DNA from: Erinaceus europaeus
Taxonomy: Eukaryota; Chordata; Mammalia; Eulipotyphla; Erinaceidae
Length of the DNA: 64,000 bases
Direction: 5' to 3'
Assembly: GCF_950295315.1 (NCBI RefSeq)
Contig: NC_080164.1
Span: 110,938,447 to 111,002,446, forward strand
Of this stretch, positions 11,491-22,986 are shown piece after piece. The number at the start of each line of letters is the position of its first letter. The stretch's first letter is position 1. Made by a program: the position numbers and the translations under genes. The notes below the pieces were generated by a model. It ran no database searches. It was not told where the DNA came from and worked only from the letters and a program-made list of their open reading frames with translations.

Positions 11491-11741
11491 ACATTTTAAA
11501 TGATATATAATAATCCTAGATATCACATTTTTTCTCATTCTTGGACTATTTTGTTTGTTATAGACTGTAGTTTTTGTCCTTTATTCTTCTTTTTTGCTGT
11601 TGATATGTTTTCTGAAATCTTTACTTTCAACTTGTGTTTGATGTTTTAACAGAGATTTGTTGTCAAAAGGAAATCTAAAAAGAGAAAGTGTAAACATGTG
11701 GACAAGAACAGGGAGAGTGATAGAAAAGAAGGAGAATAAGG

Positions 11742-11925
11742 GGGGCAGTGGTGTACCAACTTAAGTATATTATTGTATATTATTGTATATTACCATGTAC
11801 AAAGATAGGAATTCAAACCCCTGGCTCCCAACTGTAGGGGAAAAGCTTCACAAGCAGTGAAGCAAGGATGCAGGTGTCTTTCTGCCTCTCTTTCCACCTG
11901 TATATCATGCATTAAAAAGATGAAG
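11742..11925 (+). repeat. tRNA-derived SINE (type B), with a short tandem expansion in its head
   Basis: The body 'gcttcacaagcagtgaagca' and CT-rich 3' part are clear. The head contains three repeats of a TATTATTGTA-like unit (about 11765-11795) not seen in other copies. Confidence 0.7.
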
Positions 11926-13260
11926 GGGAAGGAAAACTCTTCAATCTTTTACACATAGATTCTGGATTGTGCACTACTTCAGTGGTGGTAGTTTTACATG
12001 ATTGCCTGAGCATGGAAATAAGTCAGAAGGGGACATTTAGGACATCTGAAGTCCATGTCAACAAGGATTTATATGCTGACAGGAATGCTTATTCTAATGA
12101 TACAATAAAGTGTGGTGCTTTGCAATACAATCTGAACAAAGAACAAGGATTCTATTACCTCTATGTCTAATTTGAAAGGGTATGACTGAAATATTAAAAC
12201 ATATAGGCATACTATTTACCATTCTAAAATATCAAAAGTGAAGTTTAAGCCCTCCCATAAAACACAAACAAACAAAAAACACCTAGCATTCTATCTAAAA
12301 TTTTGAAGAAAAAATGCAAGAATATGTGTAGAATAATATTTAAAAATACAAACTAAGGTTTATGTTCACTGTAGAAGCAAGAGCTCCATGACTCTATGTA
12401 CACATATATAATTGTGCTGTCTAAATATTTGTATTATTTAATTTCCTTCTTTATTCCATCTCTACAGTATATTGAACTACCTGTATTTAAATGTATTAAT
12501 TGAAATAAGTTTTAATTTCATGAATACAGGAAATGAAGATGACATGGTAATGAACTAAGTGACAGAACACATAGTGCTCATACATGCAGAGATAAGAGAT
12601 GAGAATTTTTATCTCTTTTTCAATCAAATGTGAGGACATTTTAGGAAGTATTTGTGCTACATCATTTGGTAATGAGAGGTTACAAGTAGTGTCAAAAGCT
12701 TGGTAACAAGTGAAAGACAGGTATTTATGTGTGGCTGTTGAGAATCTGTGGACTGTGGCCAAAAATTAGCTTATTTTACTCAGTAACTACTCCAGTGATC
12801 TCTAAAGAGCATATCAAAGACAAATAAAAAGTATATGTCCAAATCTCCTCACAGCTAGAGTTTTGTATGTATACTAAATCAGTTTATAGCAGTTGGATAA
12901 ATCACGCACAGCTTAGATTAAGTATAAGTATAGGCATGAGGGGACATATATTTTTCTATTACAGGTGATGGCATGAATAGAATAGAATGACTCTAAAGCT
13001 AGCAGCTTCTTGATTTATCTTTCTCTGCAGTGATTGAATAACTCTCCTGACTTATGAGAGGTATAATAGATCTAGATAATGAAAATTTTTAGGGGAAACG
13101 TAGCCAATAAAGTGAAATTCTGTCTTTACAAAATTCTGTAAGCACCCAATTTAAGTCCTTTGGTAACTTCTACAATCATAGTACTTGTAGATTTGAAGAT
13201 TCCAATATTGTTGCTGAGTGAAATCTTGATTAACGAGACCAAAAGAGAAGAAAAGGACTT
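11926..13260. other. Unassigned AT-rich DNA
   Basis: Frames at 11967-12170 (+) and 12496-12762 (-) have no recognisable motif, start context or homologue elsewhere in the window. I regard them as chance. Confidence 0.45.
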
Positions 13261-13757
13261 CTTTTTTTTTTTTAATTTAAGAAAGGAGACATTAACAAAA
13301 TCATAGGATGGTGGGGGGGGTACAACTCCACACAATTCCCGCCACCCAATCTTTATATCCCATCCACTCTCCACTAGCTTTCCCATTCTCTATCCCCTGG
13401 GAGTAAGGACCCAGGGTCCTTGTGGGTTGCAGAAGGTGGAAGGTCTGGCTTCTGTAATTGCTTCCCCGCTGAACATGGACGTTGACTGGTTGGTCCATAC
13501 TCCCAGTCTGCCTCTCTCTTTCCCTAGTAGGGTGGGTCTCGGGAAGCAGAGCTCCAGGACACATTGGTGGGGTCTTCAGTCCAGGGAAGCCTGGCCGGCA
13601 TCCTGATGGCATCTGGAACCTGGTGGCTGAAAAGAGAGTTAACATACAAAGCCAAACAAATTGTTGAGCAATCATAGATGCAAAGGTTGGAATAATGGAG
13701 AGGAAGTGTGTGTGTGGGGGTACTCACTGCAAACTCTAGTGTACTTCTGCTTTCAGG

Positions 13758-14200
13758 TGTTGGTATGCATGAGACCCCTTCTGTTTCATTTGGTTTAAAT
13801 CCCCCCTGCTTAACACTATTCTATTTACATAACCACTGTTAACAAGTTCCACCTCCCTCCAGGGCATTTGTGGTTCAGTGATAGGATTCTCGCCTGCTCC
13901 ACCCCCTCCTTGTCACACCCTGATCCCCTCTTTGTCACACTCTGATTTTCACCAGTCACTTTTCTCTCCACCCTCTCTATGTCACATCCTGTTTCCACCT
14001 TACTTGGCAAGTATATATAAAGACAGCATTGTGAGTAGTACTGTACTTTACCTTGAGTTTAGCTTAGCTCGGCTTAGATTGTGCTGCGTCCTGCATGAAT
14101 AAAGAGATACTGCCTACAACCCAGCCATGAGTCCCTGGTCGTCTGTTACCTGCCCGTGAAGCCAGCCCGGCGAAAACAACCTAACCCGTCCAAAACGACA
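13758..14200 (+). mobile_element. Solo LTR of a class II-like ERV, 6-bp TSD
   Basis: The LTR begins TGTTGGTATGC and ends in CGACA. It is flanked by the 6-bp direct repeat TTCAGG (13752-13757 and 14201-14206), inside an L1 3' UTR whose uninterrupted version exists in L1-B. A TATATAAA box lies near 14014 and an AATAAA near 14098, so U3, R and U5 can be placed. The 3' part ('cagccatgag', 'gaagccagcccgg') matches ERV1-ERV3 LTRs. It differs in two ways. U3 contains a tRNA-Gly-like block (13864-13894). The 3' end extends about 20 bp past the usual 'gaaaacaac' terminus. Confidence 0.93.
13864..13894 (+). other. tRNA-Gly(GCC) 5'-half-like sequence within the solo LTR
   Basis: This 31-nt block contains TGGTTCAGTG and ATTCTCGCC. 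From memory of a mammalian tRNA-Gly-GCC, I count 28 of 31 positions identical over the D-arm and anticodon 5' half, with box A included. There is no 3' half, so it is not a tRNA gene. Confidence 0.65.
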
Positions 14201-15008
14201 TTCAGGTATATATTTTGCACTAGTTTATGGATACGTGTGAACATACGCTCTCTCTCACAGAACTTGATGTATATCTAGGTTTTGGGACTTTGTTAGAAAG
14301 TGAACCACCTGGGATGGAATTAGAGAATGCTATGGAAGGAAAGGTCTCACCCAAGTAATGAAGCTGAAGAGTTGTCGCTCCACATGTGAAGTCTTTGGAC
14401 ACAGTCTGAGCTGAAGCATGTTGAGGTGGCACTCGTTCCGTTGATCAGGCTGTGATCGGCAGATGCAATATTATTTAATATGGATTGGAGAGGCATGCGG
14501 GAAAGTGAGCCCTATCCTAAGGTTCCAGGACTGGGGGAAATATAGGCTCTACAGTGGAGATGTGAGGTTCCTGCTGTCTTAGGGTTCAAAAAGACAATGG
14601 ATAGTTAATGTTATCATCACATTATTTGGTAATTGGGTTAACTTTGAAAAGTCCTTTTGTTAGGGTTTGCTGTATAGTACCCAGTATCTTGTATATAGCT
14701 GTGATATTGGTTGCTTCTGATCTACTTGGTCTAGGCTTTTGAGAGAGTCCACATATCAAATACACAGCCTAAATATTAAAAAGACTCAGTCTGTGTTTTT
14801 AAAACTTTGAGACATACAATAATTTCCCCCTCTCATATTAATTAACTAGTGATTTATATGACTACACTTTACTGGGAGTGTACATAAACACCATTCCCAC
14901 CACCAAAAGACTGTGTCCCATCCCACCCACCCCCACCCCCCATGGGCCCAGGAAGCCACATGTCTACCCCTCACCACAGAGTTTTTACTTTGGTGCCCTA
15001 CATGACTA

Positions 15009-15596
15009 GATTTTTTTAACTGTTACTATTTTAAATAACAGAAAATGGAATCAAAAGAACTCATGTGCTGTATATTCATACATCATAATTATCTCAAAAG
15101 CATTATAATAAAGGAGATTATGTTACTTAAAGTATAAAGACCTTGGCAATAGGTAAAAAAAAAAAAAATGAAGTAAGATCAGGCATGATAATCAAGGGAG
15201 AAAATGATAAGTAAGAACCTTCGACACCTCCAGGTTAGTCTTTTTCACTTCTCATCTCCTGCAGTGAATAATAACATGATAGGTTAGGTGATGTCCTAAT
15301 TCTACCAAAAGTATTATGTGAAAGATAAAATATGATGCTTTCCAACTTGCAAGTCTGCTGAAAATTAAAAGGAGAAGCTCATGAACTCTGAAGCTGGCAG
15401 TAGGGAAGAAAAAAAGGGGAAATGTACATTTGTTCATATTTAGGAGGTATGGAATGACCTGAAAAATGATGCAGAGGTTTAAGAACAGGATTTGTAGGTG
15501 TGACAATACAAGTTCCCACAAAGTACTATAAGTGCTGTGGTGTTCTAGGTTCTCATTCTCTCTCTCTCTCTCCTTTTCTCACTCTCTCTCTCTCCT

Positions 15597-15627
<31 letters not shown>

Positions 15628-16689
15628 ATCTCTCTGTCTCTCTTTATATATAGCCTCTCTCTCATATAAACAAATACATTTTGGAGTTAGGAACAATTCT
15701 TTCAAATTCCCCACAGCCACCAAGTAAGGTTTCCTACAGTTAAGTATTCAAGATTTAATATGGATTTCAACTTCTACTTAGGATGCTAAGCAATGTATAC
15801 TGTAGATAAATATGGCTCATAGGAGAAGCCATACATTTAGAAACAAGACTGCTATATGTTAATTATTGTAAAGACAATTGCTGTATAGTTTCATGCATGT
15901 GTGGTATATAGAGAACTGAATTCATAAACTTCCAAAAACAAACATACACATGAAAACTGTAACAGAAGAAATAATCCAACTGTCTTTAAGGCTCTGTGAG
16001 AATAATGATAGTTATCATTGGGATAGGAGAGGCATTGAACTTTGGTGCAGGTGTGCTATGAAACTACATCCTGTAACCTGATAATCTTGTAAACCATTAT
16101 TTAATTATTAAAAAATAAATAAAAGTATTAAAATCTTAATATAGACATTTTATGTTGAATTTGTAAGAAAATACAAGTATAAAAATTGTGTAAACACTTT
16201 CATTTTGTCAAGGTCACTGAAAACAACTAATGCTTTACAAAACACATGTAAGTTACTTTACTTAAATATTAATATTCTTATCATGGTTTTAAATATTTTG
16301 TGTAATAAAGTCATAGGTTACTTCAAAAGACCTAATTGAAGCCTTCAATTATATAGGGATTAGAGAAATACATGTCACCATACATCATAAACTTATTTCT
16401 CAAATTTGCCATTGATTCTAGCTTTTCTGAGTAGTCACATATTGTAAAGTTGCTATGAATCAGTTAAACGAAAATTTACTCCTAAGGGAATCTGGGGTAA
16501 GCTTCATAGAGTCTCTGGCAACATTTTCATCAGCTGGTCAGTGAGTTTCTGTTTGAAGACATCCTGCTTAATACAGATTCTCATTAACATTCACCTCACA
16601 ACTAAGGGTGCTATATAGCTCATGTTGAGCAAAGCCTATGTAACATATGCTTATTTTTCTATAAGGAACTTTACAGCCTTCTTTAATTT
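15009..16689. other. Mostly unassigned AT-rich DNA
   Basis: Apart from a CT microsatellite at 15551-15642 I see no repeat family and no gene-like frame. Confidence 0.5.
15551..15642. repeat. (TC)n-rich microsatellite
   Basis: TC units are interrupted by CTTTTC and GTCTA variants. Confidence 0.9.
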
Positions 16690-17530
16690 CTAATTTTTAT
16701 TTTGTATTTATAAAAAAGGAAACACTGATAAAAGCATAGGATAACAGGGGGTACAACACACAATTCACAACACCAGAAGTCCATATCCCATGCCCTCCCT
16801 TGATAGCTTTCCTATTCTTTAACCCTCTGGGAATATGGACCCAGAGTCATTATGGGGTGCAGAAGGTGGAAGGTCTGGCTTCTGTAACTGCTTCCCCGCT
16901 GAACATGGGCATTGGCAGGTTGATCCATACTCCCACCTGTCTCTCTATCTTCCCCTATTGGGGCAAGGCTCTGGAGAGTTGGGACTTCAGGACACATTGG
17001 TGGGGTTGTCTGTCCAGGGAGATCTGGTTGGCAGCATGGTAGCATCTGGAATCTGGTGGCTGAAACAATGATCTTGGGTCCATACTCCCAGAGGGTTAAA
17101 GAATAGGAAAGCTATGAAGGAAGGGGATGGGATACGAGTTCTTGTGGTGGGAATTGTCTGGAGTTGTACCCTCTTATCCTATGGTTTTGTCAGTGTTTCC
17201 TTTTTATAAATAAATTTAAAAAATTACACCAGTGGAAAAAAAAAGAGTTAATGTATAATGCCAAACTAATTGTTGATTAATCATGAACCTAAAGTCAAGA
17301 ATATTGCAGATGGAGATTTTGGGTCTCCATTTTGAAGATAGCTAGTATGCTGATTTTAGTTATATTTCAAAGGGCCCATGACTACATTAGCTTTTGCCTG
17401 AGCCTTCTTGTACTAAGAACCACAGGGCAGCATTTTGGCTCTATACCTGGGAGCCATTTCTACCAACAGAAATCATTAACAAAAGTCAATTTCTAATAAA
17501 GAACTAATGGTTAGATAATTCTCAAAGCAA
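16690..17530 (-). mobile_element. L1 3'-UTR tail (older subfamily), minus strand, with nested L1
   Basis: 16700-17070 matches the distal L1-B 3' UTR in the minus orientation. After an inserted plus-strand L1 tail (17072-17240) the minus copy resumes with 'aaaagagttaatgtataatg'. It continues to about 17530 with a version of the 3' UTR that differs from L1-B ('tgggtctccattttgaagat'). Confidence 0.75.
17072..17240 (+). mobile_element. Short L1 3' end nested in another L1
   Basis: About 150 bp of the terminal L1 3' UTR ('gggtccatactcccagaggg' to 'ataaataaa' plus an A-rich tail) sits in direct orientation inside the minus-strand L1 at 16690-17530. It is therefore the younger event. Confidence 0.75.
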
Positions 17531-17674
17531 GTATGAATATCTCTAAAGATTTACTTCATTTATGGGGTTAATATATTTGCATAGAAATCCAGAAACAGAC
17601 TAATCTGAAGGAATACTGAATGCAAAAAAGTATTCATATGTTCTAGTAACTTTGCTCTGAAGGATTAGATGGGC

Positions 17675-17872
17675 TCCTGGTGGTGGCACACTTGGTTAAG
17701 CACATACATTACAGTGCACAAGGACCCGAGTTCAAGCCCTAAGTCCCCACCTGCAAGGGGGAAGGTTTCATGAGTGATGAAGCAGGTCTGCAGGTGTCTT
17801 TCTCCTTTTTACTTCTCCCACCTTGGTTTCTCTCTGTCCTACTAAATAATACATAAAGAAAACAACTTTAAA
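17675..17872 (+). repeat. tRNA-derived SINE (type B)
   Basis: The head 'tggtggcacacttggttaag', box B 'gagttcaagccc', body and A-rich tail are all visible. It is directly followed by a second SINE in the opposite orientation. Confidence 0.85.
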
Positions 17873-17875
17873 AAA

Positions 17876-18035
17876 CTATTTCTTTTTATTATTTGACTTG
17901 ACACAGATAAATTGAAAGGAGAAGGGGAAAGAATGAGGGAGTGGGAGAAAGTGAAACACCTGCAGACCAGATTCACCCCTAGTGAAGGCACCCCACCCCT
18001 GCAGGTGGGGGCTGGGAGCTTACTTAATTTCTGTT
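17876..18035 (-). repeat. tRNA-derived SINE (type B) fragment, head missing
   Basis: In reverse orientation the tail, CT-rich region (read as GA-rich) and 'cctgcaggtggggg' body are present. The tRNA-like head is absent beyond 'gggagctta'. It abuts the preceding SINE tail to tail. Confidence 0.7.
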
Positions 18036-18094
18036 CCTTAAACATGGTAACATAATCACCATACAAAATTGATTTCTTAAATACTACACAAAGT

Positions 18095-18305
18095 GGGGGT
18101 GGGGATGGGGATAGCACATCTGTTTGAGTACACTACAGTGAGCAAGGACCTTGGCTCAAGCCCCCAGACCCCACCTGCAGGGAGTAAACTTCAGCAGCAA
18201 TGAAGTAGGGTTGCAGGTGACTCTCTTCTAATGTATCACCCCTTTCTTCTCAATGTCTTGCTGTCTATACCCAATAAATAAATAAAGATAATTAAAAAAT
18301 AAATA
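18095..18305 (+). repeat. tRNA-derived SINE (type B)
   Basis: The head begins near 'ggggatagcacatctgtttg'. Box B 'ggctcaagccc', body and an AATAAATAAATAAAGATAATTAAA tail region follow. It is the third SINE in a 630-bp cluster. Confidence 0.8.
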
Positions 18306-18768
18306 AAAATGCTAAACACAGTCAAGAAACATTTGTGTACTCAGTTGCTTTTTTATGTACTGTACTGTTATATTTTATATTTTGTTACTCTTAACATATT
18401 ACTATTTTATATGCTGCTACATTTGATTTTATGATATTCTATACAATAAATTGTCTAGGTTCCAGTGTAATATTGATCAGGTCAGGATCATTCCATCCTC
18501 TTACAAGCTGAGAAATGCTCTTGCCTCCATTTTCTAAAAGTTTTGTCAAAGGTATTAGTCCATCCTTTTATAAAACTTACAGGTAGGCCAATTGGATCTA
18601 GATATTTCTTTAGTAAGACTGCTCTTGATAAGAGTTTCAATTATTTTAATATATATGGGCTGACTTTTACTTTCTGCTTCTTTTTGTGTCTATTTGGTAA
18701 GATGTACATCAGAAGAAACTGATCTATTTCCAGAAGTTGATGAATTTGTTTTTAAGAATGTTGTTCTA
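18306..18768. other. Unassigned AT-rich DNA
   Basis: No feature is recognised. Confidence 0.4.
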
Positions 18769-19040
18769 GGGGGCCAGGCGGTAGCACAGCGGGTTAAGTG
18801 CACGTGGCACACAAGCTCAAGGACCAGCATAAGGATCCCGGTTGGAGCCCCCAGCTCCCCAACTGCAGGGAAGATGCTTCACAGGTGGTGAAGCAGGTCA
18901 ACAGGTGTCTAGCTTTCTCTCCCCCTCTCTGTCTTCCCCTCCTCTCTCCATTTCTTTCTGTCCTATCCAACAATGACATCAACAACAATAATAATAACTA
19001 CAACAAGGGCAACAAAAGAGAAAATAAATAATAATAAAAA
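18769..19040 (+). repeat. tRNA-derived SINE (type A), full length
   Basis: The head 'ggccaggcggtagcacagcg', the 'gcttcacaggtggtgaagca' body, the CT-rich segment, the AACAATAATAATAACTACA block and the tail are all present. It is close to the apparent family consensus. The TSD was not resolved. Confidence 0.88.
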
Positions 19041-19929
19041 TTTTTTCTTAATATTTTGCTCTTTTTTTGGCTGTGCAGTGCTGTAGTCTCTCTCTGTGTG
19101 TGTGTCACTTTATGTGTTGCTCTTTCTGTCTCTATCTCTCCGTATCCCTCATTAAAATAGATTAAATACTTCTTTAAAAAGAGAATAAATGGAAACTTAC
19201 AGAGGCATGGCTATGGAGTAGTAACAGTCAAGTTTTGTTCACCCTGATCAGCTAGGAAAAACAAAGAAAATCACCTGAAAATTCAACAAGGTAGGACCAG
19301 AAACTCACCAAGCTAAATGTGAGTCCAGACAGGGGTGCCTCGTGGACAGAAAGGGGGTGAGGGAGCAATTCCTAGGACTTCACTATTGTAACTAACCACG
19401 AATCAGTCAACTCACACTCCCTCATGATGAGCCTCACTGAAAACATAAACTTTCTAATCTTAAAATTCTCAGGACTTTTAAGTTGAAAACCTTTGTTCAT
19501 AACTGGCCTTTTCTTTCAAAGTCTTTAGCTTTTTCCCATTAATAAATTATAACCTTTACTATAGATTCATATATGGTACTCCTCAGATAATTATTTCTTT
19601 ATTAGTTTAGAGCCAGAGGCACAAGAAAGCGCTTTGTTAATTCAAAGACTTGGTCTTTCCAAGAGCCTTTTTATATTCCCAACATACAATTCATAAAACT
19701 TATAGATTTCCCTTATGGTTTATTTTAATCAAAAGATACAGTTTTAGTGCTCTGTGGAGACACAGCACTCACATTCTGTTGCAGTTACAAGAGATAGAAG
19801 TTTTCCTTACTATCTTTTCTATTTAATTACTGATTAGATACTAATCTTGGTGATTGAAATAAATCTGGATGCAGAGAAGGAATGTTGCAATTTAAAATAT
19901 GTTTGTTTTCTATTTGTAGCAATAAATAA
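19041..19929. other. Unassigned DNA with a SINE-tail remnant
   Basis: A CT/GT-rich stretch at 19060-19170 looks like the 3' half of a decayed SINE. The rest (19171-19929) holds no gene or family I can name. Confidence 0.4.
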
Positions 19930-20080
19930 AAAATAATTTTATAGTATTTATTGGATAGAGACAGAGATAAATTGAAAGGGAAGGGGAAGATAGCGAGGAC
20001 TGGGTCCTCAAACTTGGGACTTTGTGCACTGTAACATGTGCACTCAACAAGGTGCACCGCTATCCAGCCTCTGCAAGAAA
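19930..20080 (-). repeat. tRNA-derived SINE (type B), body shortened
   Basis: In reverse orientation the A-rich tail, GA-rich segment and head ('gtgcactgtaacatgtgcac') are visible. Much of the 'gcttcac' body is missing. Confidence 0.75.
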
Positions 20081-20129
20081 TATTATTCTTCCAACAACTT
20101 TGAAATATATGTTAGCCATTCATGACATT

Positions 20130-20250
20130 TCTTTAAATTTATACTTGTAGTCATGTGTGCAACCTAGGTTCAAGCTCAGCCACCACTTCATAAAAGGAAG
20201 CTTCAGTGCTGTGGTCTCTCCCTTTCTATTTCTATCGAAAAAAGTAAATA
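20130..20250 (+). repeat. Degenerate SINE preceding a tetranucleotide array
   Basis: The block 'caacctaggttcaagctcag' followed by 'cttcagtgctgtggtctctc' resembles a decayed tRNA-SINE. The GATA array that follows occupies the position of its tail. Confidence 0.5.
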
Positions 20251-20253
20251 GAC

Positions 20254-20372
<119 letters not shown>

Positions 20373-20664
20373 ATTTGTAAGTAGCAAAGCAACGATGACC
20401 AACAGGGAATGAATTGGACATTTCCAAGGGAAAAATGATGACGACTAGCATCACTTTCTCCATGAAATGGTGTATCCTTACTGCTTTTGTGATGTGACTT
20501 CCACAAGCATCAGTCACTCTTTCTACAAACATGCCTTCCCCCACTGTTTTCACACTGGTAGGATCCAGGGATTCTATTCACTTCTCCCTGCTCTTTATTT
20601 TTTCTGAAAATGTGACTGTGTCTCTCTTTCTTCATGAAGTTATAGACTCAGGTATCAGTGATAT

Positions 20665-20972
20665 ATATATTTTAAAAATATTTTTTTATTTATTCCCTTT
20701 TGTTGTCCTTGTTGTTTTATTGTTGTAGTTACTACTGTTGTCATCATTGTTGGATAAGACAGAAAGAAATGGAGAGATGAGGGGAAAATAGAGAGGGGGA
20801 GAGAAAGATAGACACCTGCAGACATGCTTCAATGCTTGTGAAGTGACTTCCCTGCTTGTGAAGTGACTTCCCTGCAGGTGGGAAGCCAGGAGCTCAAACT
20901 GGGATCCTTATACCAGTCCTTGTGCTTTGTGCCACCTGTGCTTAACCCATAGCACTACCGCCCAACTCCCAA
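20665..20972 (-). repeat. tRNA-derived SINE (type A) with TSD and internal duplication
   Basis: This is a full-length reverse copy flanked by the 11-bp direct repeat ATCAGTGATAT (20654-20664 and 20973-20983). Its body contains a perfect tandem duplication of 20 bp (20835-20854 and 20855-20874), which other copies lack. Confidence 0.92.
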
Positions 20973-20983
20973 ATCAGTGATAT

Positions 20984-21415
20984 TTTAACATAGTCAGGGA
21001 ATCATTTAATTTGAGGAAGGCATTGTCAACCTGATCCACAATCAAAGGCAGTTCCCTGGTAGTTCCAAACTGGAATATAATGATAAAGGTAAGATATGAT
21101 GTGACACCAGTCATTCTGTGAAACTTTGGGTCTGGTTCTTAAATTTGCAGGGTGGAGTGGCTATGACACTCATAAGATTTTTTCTATTTCTTTGAAGTCA
21201 CCAACTACTGCATCAGTGATATACCCAGATTTATTATTGATGCCACAAAGACCCAAATAGTCTTTGTATTTGGACTGAGGAATTTCTATAAAAAAAAAAA
21301 AACACAAGTAAAACAAAAACCACTGTTCCAATCTTTCAGCATTAAGGTATACATTTATAATATCATAGTAAAATTAAGTCTACTCTTATTTTTCTATTAC
21401 TTAGTTTCTTTTCTT
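20984..21415. other. Unassigned DNA
   Basis: No gene or repeat family is recognised. Confidence 0.4.
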
Positions 21416-21572
21416 AAAAAAATATTTTATTTACTTATTAGTGGAAACATAGGAGAAGAGAGAAAGAACCATACATCACCCTGGTACATGTGCTGCCGGG
21501 GACAGAACTCAGGACTTCATGTTTGAGAGTCTGATGCTTTATCCACTAAGCCACCACTGGGACCGCTAGTTT
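21416..21572 (-). repeat. tRNA-derived SINE (type C)
   Basis: On the minus strand the head reads as a tRNA-like block ('ggataaagcatcagactctc' region and a box B-like 'gagttctgtcccc'). It is followed by 'agcacatgtaccagggtgat', a GA/CT segment and an A-rich tail. The family differs from types A and B in both head and body. Confidence 0.8.
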
Positions 21573-21647
21573 GTTTATTTCTTAAAAATTATCCTGGGAT
21601 CAAAATAGTCTCCTTTGATTTGAGTTACAATGACATGAATTATTTAA

Positions 21648-22986
21648 TTTTTTTTTTATTTAAGAAAGGATAAATTAAAAAAACAATAGGGTAGGAGGGG
21701 TACAACTCCAAACAATTCCCACCACCCAATCTCCATATCCCATCCCCTCCCCTGATAGCTTTCCCATTCTCTATCCCTCTGGGAGCACGGACCCATAGTC
21801 CTTGTTTGTTGCAGAAGGTGGAAGGTCTGGCTTCTGTAATTGCTTCCCCGCTGAACATGGACGTTGACTGGTAGGTCCATACTCCCAGTCTGCCTCTCTC
21901 TTTCCCTAGTAGGGTGGGTCTCTGGGGAAGCAGAGCTCCAGGACACAATGGTGGGGTCTTCAGTCCAGAGAAGCCTAGCCAGCATCACGATGACATCTGG
22001 AACCTGGTGACTGAAAAGAGAGTTAAAATACAAAGCCAAACAAATTGTTGAGCAATCATGGACCCAAGGTTGGAATAGTGGAGAGGAAGTGTTGGGGAGG
22101 TACTCACTGCAAACTCTAGTGAACTTCTGCTTTCAGGTATATATTTTGCAGTAGTTTACGGATAACTGTGAACATATGCTCTCTCTCACAGAACTTGATG
22201 TATATCTAGGTTTTGGGACTTTGTTAGAGTGTGAAACACTTGGGATGGAATTAGAGAATGCTATGGAAGGAAAGGTCTCACCCGAGTAATGAAGCTGAAG
22301 AGTTGTCATTCCATACGTGAAGTCTCTGGACACAGTCTGAGCTGAAGCATGTTGAGGTGGCAATCGTTGCGTTGGTTAGGTTGCGATCGGTGGATGCAAT
22401 ATTATTTGATATGGATTGGGAGAGGCATGTGGGAAAGTGAGCCCTATCCTAAGGTTCCAGGACGGAGGGAAATATAGGCTCTATAGTGGAGATGTGAGGT
22501 TCCTGCTGTCTTAGGGTTCAAAAAGACAATGGATAGTTAATGTTATCATCACATTATTTGGTAATTGGGTTAACTTTGAAAAGTCCTTTTGTTAGGGTTT
22601 GCTGTATAGTACCCAGTATCTTGTATATAGCTGTGCTATTGGTTGCTTCTGATCTACTTGGTCTAGGCTTTTGAAAGAGTCCGCATATCAAATACACAGC
22701 CTATATATTAAAAAGACTCAGTCTGTGTTTTAAAAACTTGGAGACATACAATAATTTCTCCCTCTCATATTAATTAACTAGTGATTTATATGACTACACT
22801 TTACTAGGAGTGTACATGAACACCATTCCCACCACCAAAAGACTGTGTCCCATCCCACACACCCACCCCACCCCCCAACAGCCCAGGAAGCTGCATGTCT
22901 ACCCCTCACCACAGGGTTTTTACTTTGGTGCCCTACTTTCAATTTAGTGAGATCCTGCTTTTAGTTTCCCTTTCAGATCTTCTTTC
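21648..22986 (-). other. L1-B 3' UTR (about 1.34 kb)
   Basis: This sequence lies between the ORF2 stop (22987-22989) and the A-rich 3' end. Pieces of it recur at least ten times elsewhere in the window, mainly its last 150-450 bp. That identifies those fragments as 5'-truncated L1s rather than a separate repeat family. It contains no G-rich tract as obvious as that in human L1 3' UTRs, but does have C-runs near 22860-22880. Confidence 0.88.

Larger units (their letters stand above)
13262..15008 (-). mobile_element. 5'-truncated L1, 3' UTR only, split by a solo LTR
   Basis: Starting from a T-run at 13262-13276 (the poly-A tail on the minus strand), the sequence is collinear with the L1-B 3' UTR (21648-22930). 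It ends near the 'tttttactttggtgccct' block just downstream of ORF2. A 443-bp LTR (13758-14200) interrupts it. No ORF2 coding sequence is included. Confidence 0.88.

Noticed and set aside
13301..13727. Frames with repeated Met-Asp-Gln-Pro-like openings seen at many sites (also 16812, 21656, 41813, 42282, 51290)
   Set aside because: They recur because each lies in a copy of the L1 3' UTR. The sequence is downstream of the ORF2 stop in L1-B.
18769..18870. tRNA-like sequences at SINE heads considered as tRNA genes
   Set aside because: They lack a complete cloverleaf and acceptor stem and are always followed by the SINE body.
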